From positions 7,768,684-7,832,683 of the forward strand of contig CM040746.1 in the NCBI GenBank assembly GCA_022829145.1: DNA of 64,000 nucleotides. The letters are read 5' to 3'. The stretch is from Albula goreensis (taxonomy: Eukaryota > Chordata > Actinopteri > Albuliformes > Albulidae). The notes under the pieces were generated by a model. It was not told the origin of the DNA. It did not search any database and was given only the letters and a program-made list of their open reading frames with translations. How positions within the stretch are numbered: position 1 is the stretch's first letter; each line of letters begins with the position of its first letter. The position numbers and the translations under genes were made by a program. Below, piece after piece: positions 56,001 through 64,000 of this stretch.

Positions 56001-56315
56001 GTCATGGTAAATCAGGTATAGGTTTTATGTCAGAAATCTTCATTTTTTATGGTATTTTTATAACATATGACCAATCATGGAGTCTTTCTTATTTCCGTAA
56101 CGTTTTTGTTTTGCTTTGTTAACTGCCCTTATTCAGAACTCCAGTGTTTAATATCCATTGAATTATGTAGCGATGCTAATGGCGACAGCCTGACAGCTCA
56201 CCGGGTCTCATCGATGTACACGGCTTCGAGGACGGAGGCTGCATACTCAATGTTCTTCTTCAGGTCCAGCACATTCAGCTCTCCCTTCTCCAGCTGTTTT
56301 ACCAGGCATCTCAAC
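41131..56315 (-). CDS. PDE1A: PDE1A (Ca2+/calmodulin-dependent phosphodiesterase 1A), 13 exons, N-terminal exon missing
   Basis: Hydrolyses cAMP and cGMP when Ca2+/calmodulin binds. Thirteen exons on the minus strand join in phase to about 620 codons. In order: the end of the first calmodulin-binding segment (LRCLVKQLEKGELNVLDLKK), the inhibitory region (LDAEDELSDIQTDSVP), the second calmodulin-binding segment (FRSIVHAVQAGIFVERMYRR), then a complete class I PDE catalytic domain. Metal-site residues are present: the His pair of YHNLTHAADVTQT, HD of AAAIHDFEHTGTTNN and Asp of LHAADISHPAKSW. The substrate Gln region is SQIGFIDFIVEPTFS. The tail continues past KERWKELAVQ into a Ser-rich C-terminus of about 138 residues. 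Orthology to PDE1A rather than PDE1C rests on LTELEILAMVFAAAIHD, DIIQ.NKERWKELA and synteny. The first exon (MW.RLKGI-like) was not found up to 64000. Confidence 0.96.
41547..42262. other. PDE1A last intron, no gene seen
   Basis: About 0.7 kb of intron. No repeat or regulatory signature recognised. Confidence 0.5.
42263..42435 (-). CDS. PDE1A: PDE1A exon (end of catalytic domain)
   Basis: Acceptor ctctgtgtttcag, donor gtagcg. Encodes (S)LTGGGLGTVVESVQRSTTD, then QGTPTDYSLSSIDLKQVRHT and LADIIQHNKERWKELAVQ. A nearer AG (cttag) would shift the frame to an early stop and is rejected. Confidence 0.93.
42436..43690. other. PDE1A intron, no gene seen
   Basis: 1.25 kb, AT-rich. Nothing recognised. 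Confidence 0.5.
43691..43811 (-). CDS. PDE1A: PDE1A exon (nucleotide pocket)
   Basis: Acceptor ttcttacag, donor gtatgg. Encodes GFIDFIVEPTFSVLVDTTEK, then IITPLIEEALKSGDGSVRRP. It follows the substrate-binding Gln in SQIG. Confidence 0.95.
44097..44178 (-). CDS. PDE1A: PDE1A exon
   Basis: Acceptor gtttgcag; donor gttgga, which is weak but fits phase 1. Encodes GDKEAELGLPFSPLCDRKTT, then MIAQSQI. Confidence 0.94.
44624..44744 (-). CDS. PDE1A: PDE1A exon (catalytic Asp)
   Basis: Acceptor ggttgacag, donor gtacat. Encodes IDKAKALSLMLHAADISHPA, then KSWPLHYQWTRALMEEFFRQ. HAADISHP carries the metal-binding Asp. Only 263 bases of intron separate it from the exon at 45008. Confidence 0.96.
44850..44935. 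repeat. GT run followed by G-rich tract (possible G-quadruplex)
   Basis: gtgtgtgtgtgtggggggg is followed by at least six further runs of three or more G up to about 44930. It lies in the 263-base PDE1A intron between the exons at 45008 and 44744. Confidence 0.75.
45008..45109 (-). CDS. PDE1A: PDE1A exon
   Basis: Acceptor tccttag, donor gtgagt. Encodes ELRALVIEMVMSTDMSCHFQ, then QIKTMRSSLQQPEG (last codon split). Confidence 0.95.
45175..45500. repeat. Degenerate minisatellite, about 65-85 base unit
   Basis: Words ggtcatg(c/t)cctc, taaaaacacac, cc(t)attctgtac and ggggtcat recur in order about four or five times, with indels, in the PDE1A intron between exons 45755 and 45109. Confidence 0.6.
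45755..45880 (-). CDS. PDE1A: PDE1A exon
   Basis: Acceptor tcatgcag, donor gtgaga. Encodes SEVAILYNDRSVLENHHVSA, then AYKLMQEDEMNILVNLSKDDW. Confidence 0.96.
45881..47671. other. PDE1A intron, 1.8 kb
   Basis: Contains the repeat copy at 47322-47410 and a moderately C/G-rich stretch at 46430-46690 (ccttcctatcaaa occurs twice about 140 bases apart), possibly a repeat. ccactagagggaaca at about 46788 resembles a CTCF core. No exon seen. Confidence 0.4.
47322..47410. repeat. Dispersed repeat copy C
   Basis: cagctgtccaggagaggcca, ctagagagcaaagtgaatga, then ctttatctattcccccag and caaataattgccaag. Same order of words as copies A and B, more diverged. In a PDE1A intron. Confidence 0.55.
47672..47772 (-). 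CDS. PDE1A: PDE1A exon (HD motif)
   Basis: Acceptor tcaccag, donor gtgaga. Encodes HWLTELEILAMVFAAAIHDF, then EHTGTTNNFHIQTR. It contains the HD pair that coordinates Zn2+/Mg2+. Confidence 0.96.
48353..48493 (-). CDS. PDE1A: PDE1A exon (HNxxH metal motif)
   Basis: Acceptor ccaatag, donor gtgagc. Encodes IPVSSLVSFVEALEVGYSKH, then RNPYHNLTHAADVTQTAHYL and MLHTGLM. YHNLTHAADV is the first metal-binding motif. Confidence 0.96.
48703..48731. repeat. (ATC)n microsatellite
   Basis: Nine or more ATC units, directly beside the interspersed repeat that follows. Confidence 0.95.
48735..48985. mobile_element. Interspersed repeat fragment
   Basis: ataagaacataagaac, then ccaagccttaacaactgtct, gtataaaataatacttcata and atttacccttaactagtttc match a repeat tail common in fish and other vertebrate genomes (CR1/L2-like 3' end by memory). 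Family uncertain. Confidence 0.5.
49310..49426 (-). CDS. PDE1A: PDE1A exon (start of catalytic domain)
   Basis: Acceptor acctgcag; donor gtcaga, which is weak. Encodes DVDKWSFDVFALHEASSEHA, then LKFLVYELLTRYDLISRFR. Phase 0-0, as in human. Confidence 0.94.
50005..50120. repeat. Compound (CT)n(TA)n(CA)n microsatellite
   Basis: A CT run to about 50060, TA units to about 50095 and CA units to about 50118, ending 20 bases from the PDE1A exon at 50139-50205. Confidence 0.95.
50139..50205 (-). CDS. PDE1A: PDE1A exon
   Basis: A 67-base exon after tcctaag, with donor gtattt. Encodes (R)MYRRTSSMAGLTYPPTVITAL plus K. Confidence 0.93.
51953..52135 (-). CDS. PDE1A: PDE1A exon (inhibitory region and calmodulin-binding segment 2)
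   Basis: Acceptor cctcacag, donor gtattg. Encodes RLLDAEDELSDIQTDSVPME, VRDWLASTFTRKMGVVRR and FRSIVHAVQAGIFVER. The LASTFTRKMG segment is part of the autoinhibitory region known in PDE1. Confidence 0.97.
53690..53990. promoter_or_regulatory. Candidate conserved element or internal promoter in PDE1A
   Basis: A CpG-containing island in AT-rich intron (cctcccgccctcgacacgca, tgggagcgcggtgccagcaa, attcgccgtcgctgtctctc). Not repetitive. Minus-strand frame of 84 codons without family signature. It could be a conserved enhancer or an alternative promoter for a short PDE1A transcript. Confidence 0.3.
54480..54900 (-). mobile_element. Tc1/mariner transposase fossil
   Basis: The minus strand reads WTMEDGKTFQITWSDVS, then GGGMMVWDVFL (compare GGGSVMVWG.F), FEHHCKWAFQYDYDPCHKAR (compare F.QDNDPKHTA) and LLQRPPQSPD (compare WP.QSPDLNPIE). 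The order and spacing are those of a Tc1-type transposase core. The motif Asp of QDNDP is displaced and the frame is broken, so it is inactive. Terminal repeats were not found. Confidence 0.78.
55623..55692. repeat. 70-base duplicated segment, copy 1
   Basis: tgtcaaacaactgaacctga through gaactactgtta, 68 of 70 bases identical to 57709-57778. Confidence 0.9.
56202..56315 (-). CDS. PDE1A: PDE1A exon (calmodulin-binding segment 1, end)
   Basis: Acceptor cctgcag, donor gtgagc. Encodes LRCLVKQLEKGELNVLDLKK, then NIEYAASVLEAVYIDETR. The first base completes a codon from an upstream exon that is not seen. Strong match to human. Confidence 0.95.
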
Positions 56316-57708
56316 CTGCAGGAAGCACACAAGCAAGGGGAGCTCAATAACCATGCCGTGTGGCTCAGATGGACGTCGGCTCGCCCCCCATCGTTTTTCT
56401 CTTTTACCTTCTGGATGTTTCAAAGGTGAAGGAATAGTTGCACTCCTTTAATACCCTACCAAACAAATCATGCATATCTTTGTTGTAGTTTATCACATAG
56501 ACAGTTTATGTACAAATACAGTGTAGCAGTTAACTAGATATATAGATCTTATACTGAAGATTAAGTTGCTGATGATATGACCATAATTATATTATTGTCT
56601 GTGCTCACAGCATTAATACTATCAATATTACTACTACTACTGATAATAATAATACATACGTACATACATACATATACATAAGTATAACTGTTATTCAACT
56701 ATTACATTTCTCTATAAAGATGGATTTTTGTACTAAATGTACTATTTTTACTTAAATATAAATATACTATTTATAATATTGACATTACAAAAGCAGCCTG
56801 TTCTGAATTTGACATCATGATGAGACTCACAGTTATTTAGGTCACAACAGCATTTTGCCAAAAATGATTTCCACATAATCTTTTCAAATCTGTTTTGATT
56901 TTTTGTTTGGAGCTTGACCTTCTATGAAAACCCATTATTAACATAATTCAAACATAGTACAGACTCTTCATAACGTTCATAGACATACTTTCATGAACAG
57001 TGGACTTTTTCATTTATAACCAAACCACAAGTATGGAATTCCATTATTTGTCTTGAGACCAGAAAAGATATCATTATAACAGATCGTATTATGGATTAAT
57101 AAAAGGCATGGCCAACAAGAGGCACTCAAAAATAAACTAAGAACGACTGTGTTAGTATGAAGAAAAGAGCACTGTGGACATAAAAGGACACATGATGACA
57201 TCATGTGTTAAGTATTTAATAGACACTTTCAGATTTTAGCCCCACAGCTCAAGTATCAACAAATGAGAAGTCAACAAATGAGCCAATGAGGGAAATCTTT
57301 TCATTCACTCCTCAGCTCATTACTTTCAATGTATCACTGATCTAAACCTGACAAAAGGGAAAGTCCCTCAAGGGCAAAGCAGCAGTACCTTTTTCTGGAA
57401 TGGAACCTGCAATCTCTGAGGTATGGGCTCAGCTCTGTAAACATCACACCACAGTCCTACCGTACACAGAAAGGAGATCATGTCTGCTTTCTAATTTCAG
57501 TCGAGAGCCAAATCCCCTCATGAATATTCCAAACACCTTTACTCTAGTGTTCTGTGCTGTAGCAGAACATTTCCATAAATACCACAGCCTATCACAGCAT
57601 GTACTTAACATGCTACCTGCTAATAACACCTCCGCCCAAACTCAAACTGTCCACAACTCGGAGCAACAGGGAATTATGGGATGTTACAAGGAAGAGGAAA
57701 TCATCAAA

Positions 57709-57778
57709 TGTCAAACAACTGAACCTGACAGAATCAATTTTAACGGCTCTGCCTGTTCTCTGAAATGAACTACTGTTA
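57709..57778. repeat. 70-base duplicated segment, copy 2
   Basis: Direct repeat of 55623-55692, with two substitutions (tctgtctg/tctgcctg and ctggaat/ctgaaat). Confidence 0.9.
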
Positions 57779-59650
57779 GTTTTCATGGTTTCAGAGCTGG
57801 AAAGCTTCATTCATATAGAGGTCAGGACAGCTCTCTCAATGACAGGACTGTCATTTACACAGAACCTCTCCAGCTAGCTTCCATATTATAATCTGCAACA
57901 CTTTCACAAGTGTGACCAGACACAAAGCAGATTTTGACTTTTACACAAAGACAAGAGGACTTTGCACAGGACAATAAAAGTTGAATAAAATGGAGCAGAT
58001 ATAATTGCTATCACTTTCGGGAAACATGTTACATAATAGGAGGAAAAATGGCCATCATAATTTTGGCATTGGATGGCCACTATCACCAAGTCAAAGACAA
58101 ATGTATAAATACATCCTACAAATCTCCTAATGTGTCTCCTCAGACCAGTCTCTAAATATTTCCAGCATATAGTTAAACTTAAATAAAAAATGTACTCAAA
58201 CCCCATTGTCTGTGTAGTATAAAATAAATAAAAGAGCTGAACGCCCATTAGCTGCAGTGTGTGATGCGCAGGTGTGGGCGTCACAGCTGTGAGTCAGGAG
58301 GCAGTCCTTTGAGGAATGGAGAAAACTTAATTAAAATGTTCTATTTATTATGCATGAGGCCTACCACCTTGATGACTAAGAAGGATGATTCCCAAGCAAT
58401 GCTGGTAGAAACCAGTGCTAAGGCTAATTATGCTAATTATGTAACTGGAATGTCTCCAACTTTTCTCAACAAACTTTTTGGAGGTACAAGAGGCACGGTC
58501 GATTGAGATTCATGCCTCTCGCAATCTGTAAGGACAAGGTGTTATTGAGTGGGTGGGGGGAGGTGGGTGTCTCTTTATGCTAATGAGCTTTATGTATTAG
58601 AACCAGCCAAGTTTTCTTGTCTATATTCTGTGCATTTTGGGTAATTGTTTGAGAGTGATGAGGGGTGGGTGGTGCTCATGTGTGAAAATCAGTGAAATGT
58701 ATTTTTCCAATAAGAAGAACTGTAAATGAAAATAATAAATATATTCACCATCATAAACCCAAGCAAACAGGAAGAGGCAGATAGTATTTTCTGAAGGTAT
58801 ATAAGTCTATGGGTAAGAAAAACAAGGTGTATTAAAGAGAGTGTTGGGCAGTGTTAGAGAGTGTACTGACAGTGACATAACTACAGTGTTTTCGGAAAAG
58901 ACCCAGGAGGTTATAAATTCATTTTATATAATGTTACATAGCGTAGACATGGTATAAGACATGGTTAGTGTTGTGTTACAAAGTATGGCCCACATCAACC
59001 AATCATGAGCTATTTTTACCCCTGTGTATTTTCGTCTGTGGTGTTGGAGGATAGAAGACACGCAATGGGTGGACAGTGACAGGGTGAACAAGCCCACAGT
59101 TGATAAAGTGTTGGAAATAGTGTGTGTGTGTGTGTGCGTGTGCGGGTTAGTGAGAGAGCTGTGGCTTTTTTTTCCCAGAATGCATGGCTGCGGAGGTCAG
59201 CACTGAGACAGAGTGATGGTGCCCCCCATCACGGAATCCCTGCTGTTGAGTGACTACATGATGGGTGCCATGTACAGATGGAAGGGAGGAAGGGAGGACT
59301 GTGACCACCCCTTGACCTGCATCTCACTCTCCTATCCCAGAATGCACCAGCCTTGTCGGCAAAAACGTTAAAGTGAGGCTACGTGCCAGAGCAATGTTTG
59401 AACTGTAGTAACCTCACCATAAATCACAAACCACAGACTCTCCCATGCCAACAATGAAATACGCGATATAACACAACATCAGAGCTGCACTTCTGAAGGA
59501 AGCAGCACTTATTTTTCAAAATTCCAAACTCAACAAAAAATACTCCAACACACAATTTTGAGTTTTGCAAAAATGTTGATGCAGTTTCATTCCATTTGTG
59601 CCATTTTTCCATTCTTTATATGCCATTCTTTCAGCTAATAACATATTTTA

Positions 59651-59676
59651 TATGATGATGATAATGATGATGATGT
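59651..59676. repeat. GAT microsatellite
   Basis: Short run of tgatgatgataatgatgatgatg. Confidence 0.85.
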
Positions 59677-60795
59677 AAAAAGGCGTGAAGTTTAGGCAAA
59701 AACACTGAATTAGAAAGGCAAAGATGCTTTGTGTTTTTTTCCTTTACTAAAACCCCATCAGTTTCTTCACCTTTGGGATGAATCATGTAAAACTAGTTAT
59801 ACTGATCCAAAATGTATATTTAATAGATTATATAACATGATGGGAGCAATACTGTAAGTTGTTTATCTTACTGTAGCCTACATTATTTTCCATTAGAAGA
59901 ACAGAAATTGGCTTTGTACAGTGTATCATCTTTTTGTGGAACACTACTGTTTATTTATGTCATTTTGTGAAACTGAAATTGTTTTCTCTGTGTAGATGAT
60001 GTACTATCATCTTAGTGTGCGAGTCGTTTCACCAAAGCGGATCACGAATTTTGAGTTTTGCATGTCAATTTTGATTTCGTTTATAGTTTTGTTAGTTTTG
60101 ACAAATATTCTTTTTTTGGTGTAACGACATACTGATATATCAACTAGCATGTGCTATCGGTAAGGTAGACTGTACAACTAGCATGTTGCGTACATCTATA
60201 ACACAGTGGAAAACTCAGAAATGTATGCAAGTCTAATAATGGCTACGGCCCATAGCGCCTGCTAAGGCTTACCATTGAAGCCTGGGTCTTCAATACTCAA
60301 AGACTGTTCAAGTGCATTGAGCTCTTCAAAAAATTCAGTAAGATGGAGAAGGCAGTGACATCACCCTACTGTACGCCATATCCATAGAAATGAGCAGAAA
60401 TGACTGGTGTACATATATCTGGTGCAGAAAAATCTGTCTTAGCATTATATGAATATCTATGGCCAATGGCCCTTTGAGACCGATTGATGCTAGTAAGTGT
60501 TTTTCTACGCTTTCTGTGAATCTCTGCCTCCTAAATCAACTTATTTTTGAGCTTGACCACCCAGAAGGACAACAAAGACAAAAGACCGTCTGATTTTAGC
60601 TGTTTCTGGAAAAGTCTGCCAAGAGTTGAGGCCTCCACATAGCAGTTGAGCTTAGAGGGGGCAGGGTCATATTTGTAAAACAGGACCTTCCTAAATCAGC
60701 TTAATGCTCCTCACAAAACTGCCAGCTTTGATTGCAGGCTCACCCAAAATAAATGCCTCTTGACAAAACTCATGCATGAAAAATGATGTGCATAT

Positions 60796-61140
60796 GTCTG
60801 TGTGTGTGTGTGTTTATTGGTCTGTGTGTGTGTGTGTGTGTGTTACTGTGTGTGTGTTTTATTGGTCTGTGTGTAGAGTGTGTGTATTTGTGTGTGTGTG
60901 TGTCTATGCGTGTGCCTATGGGTGTGTGTATGAGTGTGTGGGTGTATGTATCAGAGTTTGTGGGTTTATGTGTGTGTGTGGAGTGTGTGTATCCATGTGT
61001 GTATTCGTGTGTGGAGTGCATGTATCTGTGTGTGTGTATGTGTGTGTAAAAGAGACCTCTCCTTCCCCAGTATGATAGTGTTTTTTGCGTGAACGTGTAT
61101 GTATTAGTGTGTATGTGTGTGTGTGTGTGTGTGTGAGTGT
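60796..61140. repeat. Degenerate GT-rich low-complexity region
   Basis: About 340 bases of GT-dominated sequence with GTAT, GAGT and GTTT interruptions. It produces spurious Cys/Val frames on plus and Thr/His frames (up to 169 codons) on minus. Confidence 0.93.
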
Positions 61141-62949
61141 GTGTGTAGCTCCCTCCCCAAGCAGGACAGAGTCTGTGAAGTGGCAATGGAAAGAGCAGCT
61201 CAGGGGTCTCAGACTCACAGCTGGCCTGAGTGAAATGGGGGGAGGTAGGGTTTAGGGTTAACACAGGGCAGATTCCCATGAGTTAGCTGTGCCCTTCATT
61301 GTGTAAACTTCCTCCTCAGAGAGCAGCTCTGCCGTCACTTGTGCCCGATGACGCCCAGCCTGGCACAGCGACACTGCCAGCCTCTCCAACAGTCCCCGAT
61401 TCCACACTCCCAAAGCTGACCCCCAGAGGACTATTGGCCTCTCAACAATGTTCCTACACTCAACACAGTCATCCGACTCAACTGGAAAACCAAACTGATG
61501 GGCCCTTTTTTTGCAAGAAAAAAAAACACTACTGGCAAACTGTGTGTGAGCCCAGTCTCCCACACCACTTATTTTTGTTAAACCTATAAAAGCAAAGACA
61601 TTTATTGCACATACTTCCAACTCCCAGCTGAGGATGTTTGCAAGATGTTCAGATGTTATGCAAGGACAATATTATTCAACTAGAATACAGGCTGCTATTA
61701 TTTTTGCTATAATAAAATGTGGCTGTTGCTTTTTTCCCTAGGTAGTAAGGGGTGTGGTCTGTGTGATCACACGAGAGATTCAGTGGGACACTGAGCATGC
61801 TCAAAGCTGAAGTAGGCGGGATCACAGCCATACAGGCCTACACTCTGGGCTCCTATTCGCTGTCGTTTTCAGCTGAAACAAGACAGTGATCTCTTCCAGA
61901 CCTCCTGTTTTTTCCTCCTCAATCTCACTGTAGCTCTTGACATCTAACGTGCCCCACCCTGTAACCGCCCCCATGAGAACGGTCCCATTGTGTTAATTCT
62001 GCAGATGCTCACCATGCTGTGCCGTCTCGTGGAAAGGTAAAACTAATAACCGAACTGAATGGTCTTACTGTGGGAGAAGTATGTGGGGAGAATTTTTTCT
62101 TTACTAAGTAATCATCACAACTGTTTACAGTTCGTTCACTTGTTTACATGCCAACACAAGGACTTAAGACACAATGAGTAACACATTATACTTGTATATC
62201 AAACATTTCCAGTAATTCTGCAAAAATACAATTTGACATAATCATCACAATTAGAGCACAGAAAAGTTGATTATCACATTCCAAGAAATACTTCCTGCAT
62301 ACTTAGCTAGGGAGAGCATCACTTGTAATGTTAATGTGGTCCTGTGATTTGACAATATCTGAGCCAATGCAGACTCACTTTTTTATTTTTGCTTTTGATT
62401 GGTCATGTAATTTATAGTTGACTACAGCAGACCACCTTTTTTCCCAGTGTGGGTAGAGCAAAACGATGACCATGACGATCGTTTTACAGACCTTGGTAAA
62501 ATCATTTCTGGATAAAAACCCTTTTCTCAGACAGGCCAGATCGCCCTCAAGCATTTTGCAAGAGATGACTTTTCACCCTGGACTTCATTAGATAAGCTAA
62601 CTTTCCTTACCCCGCATGGGACATGTTCTACAGCCCCACTTGTGATTTTATCTTTTGAATTGCACATTGGTTTATTTTAGTTTGTAAACTGTTTCTGGGT
62701 TTCCCACTTACACCAGCAGAATCCCTATTATCTGTTCCAGCAAATTTTGGCACAGTCTCTCTATACACAGTCCTTCCATAGAAAGTCCTTCATCTCTTGG
62801 CATTTCAACAAAAAGAGCTGCCCCTTCTTCTCCCATACAAGAATATCTTAATGTAGCTTGTAACTCAGCTACTTGGAGCTATCACCAAAACCAGAAGTCT
62901 GACAAAAGGTCAATAGCTTGGGGCTCAAAGGGTTTCATGTAAAATAGGG

Positions 62950-63110
62950 GTTAAAGCACTAAGAGTGTAACCTGAGGGCTGTGTATTCGGTTCCAGGTTG
63001 AGGAAATATAGAGTGAATTGTTTAGTTAAACTTTCAGCTGCATGAATGACTGTTGTGTTAAAAACAGTAAGCTTTAAAAGTGGAAGAGCAGTTTAGAAGA
63101 GCAACCATTA
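62950..63110 (+). mobile_element. Possible degenerate tRNA-derived SINE
   Basis: gttaaagcactaagagtgta and ggctgtgtattcggttccag look like diverged A- and B-box regions (B-box consensus GGTTCGANNCC). No body or tail match was recognised. Weak. Confidence 0.3.
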
Positions 63111-64000
63111 AGTAATTAATTATATTGTAAGGGTAAGGGGGGCAGCAGGATGAGTTATGTTGTCTCTGCAAACATTAGTATCGGCTGGGAAAAGATCAGA
63201 GGACCGTGACCCCACTCAACCCAACCGTTCTTCCTCGGCCCAAATTCTAAGCAGGATCAATGATGTTTTGATTGGATACACTTTTATGGCAGATCTAATA
63301 AGACCCATAAAACTGACTGGAGTGCAGAGGCAAGACTGGCCTATGAACAGGATTGACCTTTAAACTGAGGAAACGTGGTAGACCTGAGGGAGGTCTTCGA
63401 TCTTACACAGCAGCTCCAAAGAAGCTGATGTTCGATGTATGTGACCGTCATTAAAACACATCTTTATGGAAGGTACACTTTCATAAATTACGTGATTATG
63501 ATTACATGAGTAAAAAAATGCCTCCTTTTCAGTGAATGAGGGCAGTGCAGATGGGAATGTCGTTCAAGACCTGTTGCTTAAACCATGGATTGATATACGG
63601 TGCATACAGAGACATATACCCACTCATTCATCATTTATGGAACCATGTTAGACCAGCCTCACCAACAACTTCATCCACACATTAAAATATTTCCCAATCA
63701 CTCCAAAAATAACTGATAACCCGCAGGCAAACAATATGAGTACACAACACTTGTTTGAGACATTAACTCAGGATTACTTTTAACACCTTAAAAACGGAAG
63801 GGGCAGACTCGTGCAAAGGGCACAGAATGACTCACTGTCTTCACCGGCGGTGAATCCACTTGCAGGTATGACGGAGGACATTCTGCATTTATTTGCAAAG
63901 TAAACGTCTCACTCCAACTCTGTGCAAGCTCTATGGACTGTGGTTTGAAAACAGCATCACAGCATTCATAAGAGAGTACAGGTGAGGGAAAAGCAGTACA

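Larger units (their letters stand above)
52136..56201. other. PDE1A intron, 4 kb
   Basis: Holds a Tc1-like fossil (54480-54900), a CpG-containing candidate regulatory block (53690-53990) and one copy of a 70-base duplication (55623-55692). A short G/C-rich tract lies beside the exon at 52135. Confidence 0.5.
56316..64000. other. PDE1A 5' intronic or upstream DNA, no exon recognised
   Basis: 7.7 kb. The expected N-terminal PDE1A exon (MW.RLKG-like, or the alternative short start) was not found on the minus strand. Contents: the 70-base repeat copy, a GT-rich cluster at 60796-61140, a possible SINE head near 62955 and AT-rich unique sequence. Confidence 0.5.

Noticed and set aside
60770..61279. 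169-codon minus-strand open frame rich in Thr/His
   Set aside because: It is the CA/GT simple repeat read in codons. No domain and no splice support.
61258..61620. 120-codon minus-strand frame (LLERLAVSLCQAGRHRAQVTAEL)
   Set aside because: Considered as a PDE1A 5' exon. It lacks the expected calmodulin-binding sequence, has no matching phase-compatible splice site that I can see, and runs out of the GT repeat flank.

Overview
The window is vertebrate nuclear DNA, most likely from a ray-finned fish. It has multi-exon genes with GT/AG introns, tRNA-derived SINEs and other interspersed repeats of the kind common in fish genomes, Tc1/mariner and L1-type fossils, and long microsatellites. I see no prokaryotic, viral or CRISPR content. 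Three protein-coding genes are recognisable, in the order I know from human 2q31.3: ITPRID2 (SSFA2/KRAP), PPP1R1C (IPP5) and PDE1A. All exon models were built by eye from reading frame, splice sites and remembered family sequences.

Layout. 1-11408 (+) holds the last eleven coding exons of ITPRID2, followed by a 3' UTR to about 13.32 kb; the 5' part of the gene lies outside the window. Two single-base frame breaks, both in or beside C-runs, interrupt ITPRID2 exons 2 and 5. About 13.3-18.2 kb is intergenic, with an L1-type reverse transcriptase fossil, a tandem duplication and two non-repetitive blocks that look like conserved regulatory DNA. 18651-35769 (+) is PPP1R1C, complete in five exons (116 aa). 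Two extra in-frame exon candidates (29927-30142 and 34369-34529 or beyond) would give it a longer, inhibitor-1-like C-terminus. 35.8-41.1 kb is a convergent intergenic region with a likely enhancer block and a transposase fossil. 41131-56315 (-) holds thirteen exons of PDE1A, from the middle of the first calmodulin-binding segment to the stop codon. 56.3-64 kb should be the PDE1A 5' intron(s); its N-terminal exon was not found there.

How the genes relate. ITPRID2 tethers IP3 receptors to actin. PDE1A is the Ca2+/calmodulin-stimulated cyclic nucleotide phosphodiesterase. PPP1R1C is a PP1 inhibitor carrying a PKA-type site. The three products all sit at the crossing of Ca2+ and cAMP signalling, although nothing in the sequence shows that they are co-regulated.

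Most notable: the alternative inhibitor-1-type exon of PPP1R1C, the expanded 12-residue tandem repeat in ITPRID2, the two ITPRID2 frame breaks, and a PDE1A C-terminus whose last codons run into a dispersed repeat.
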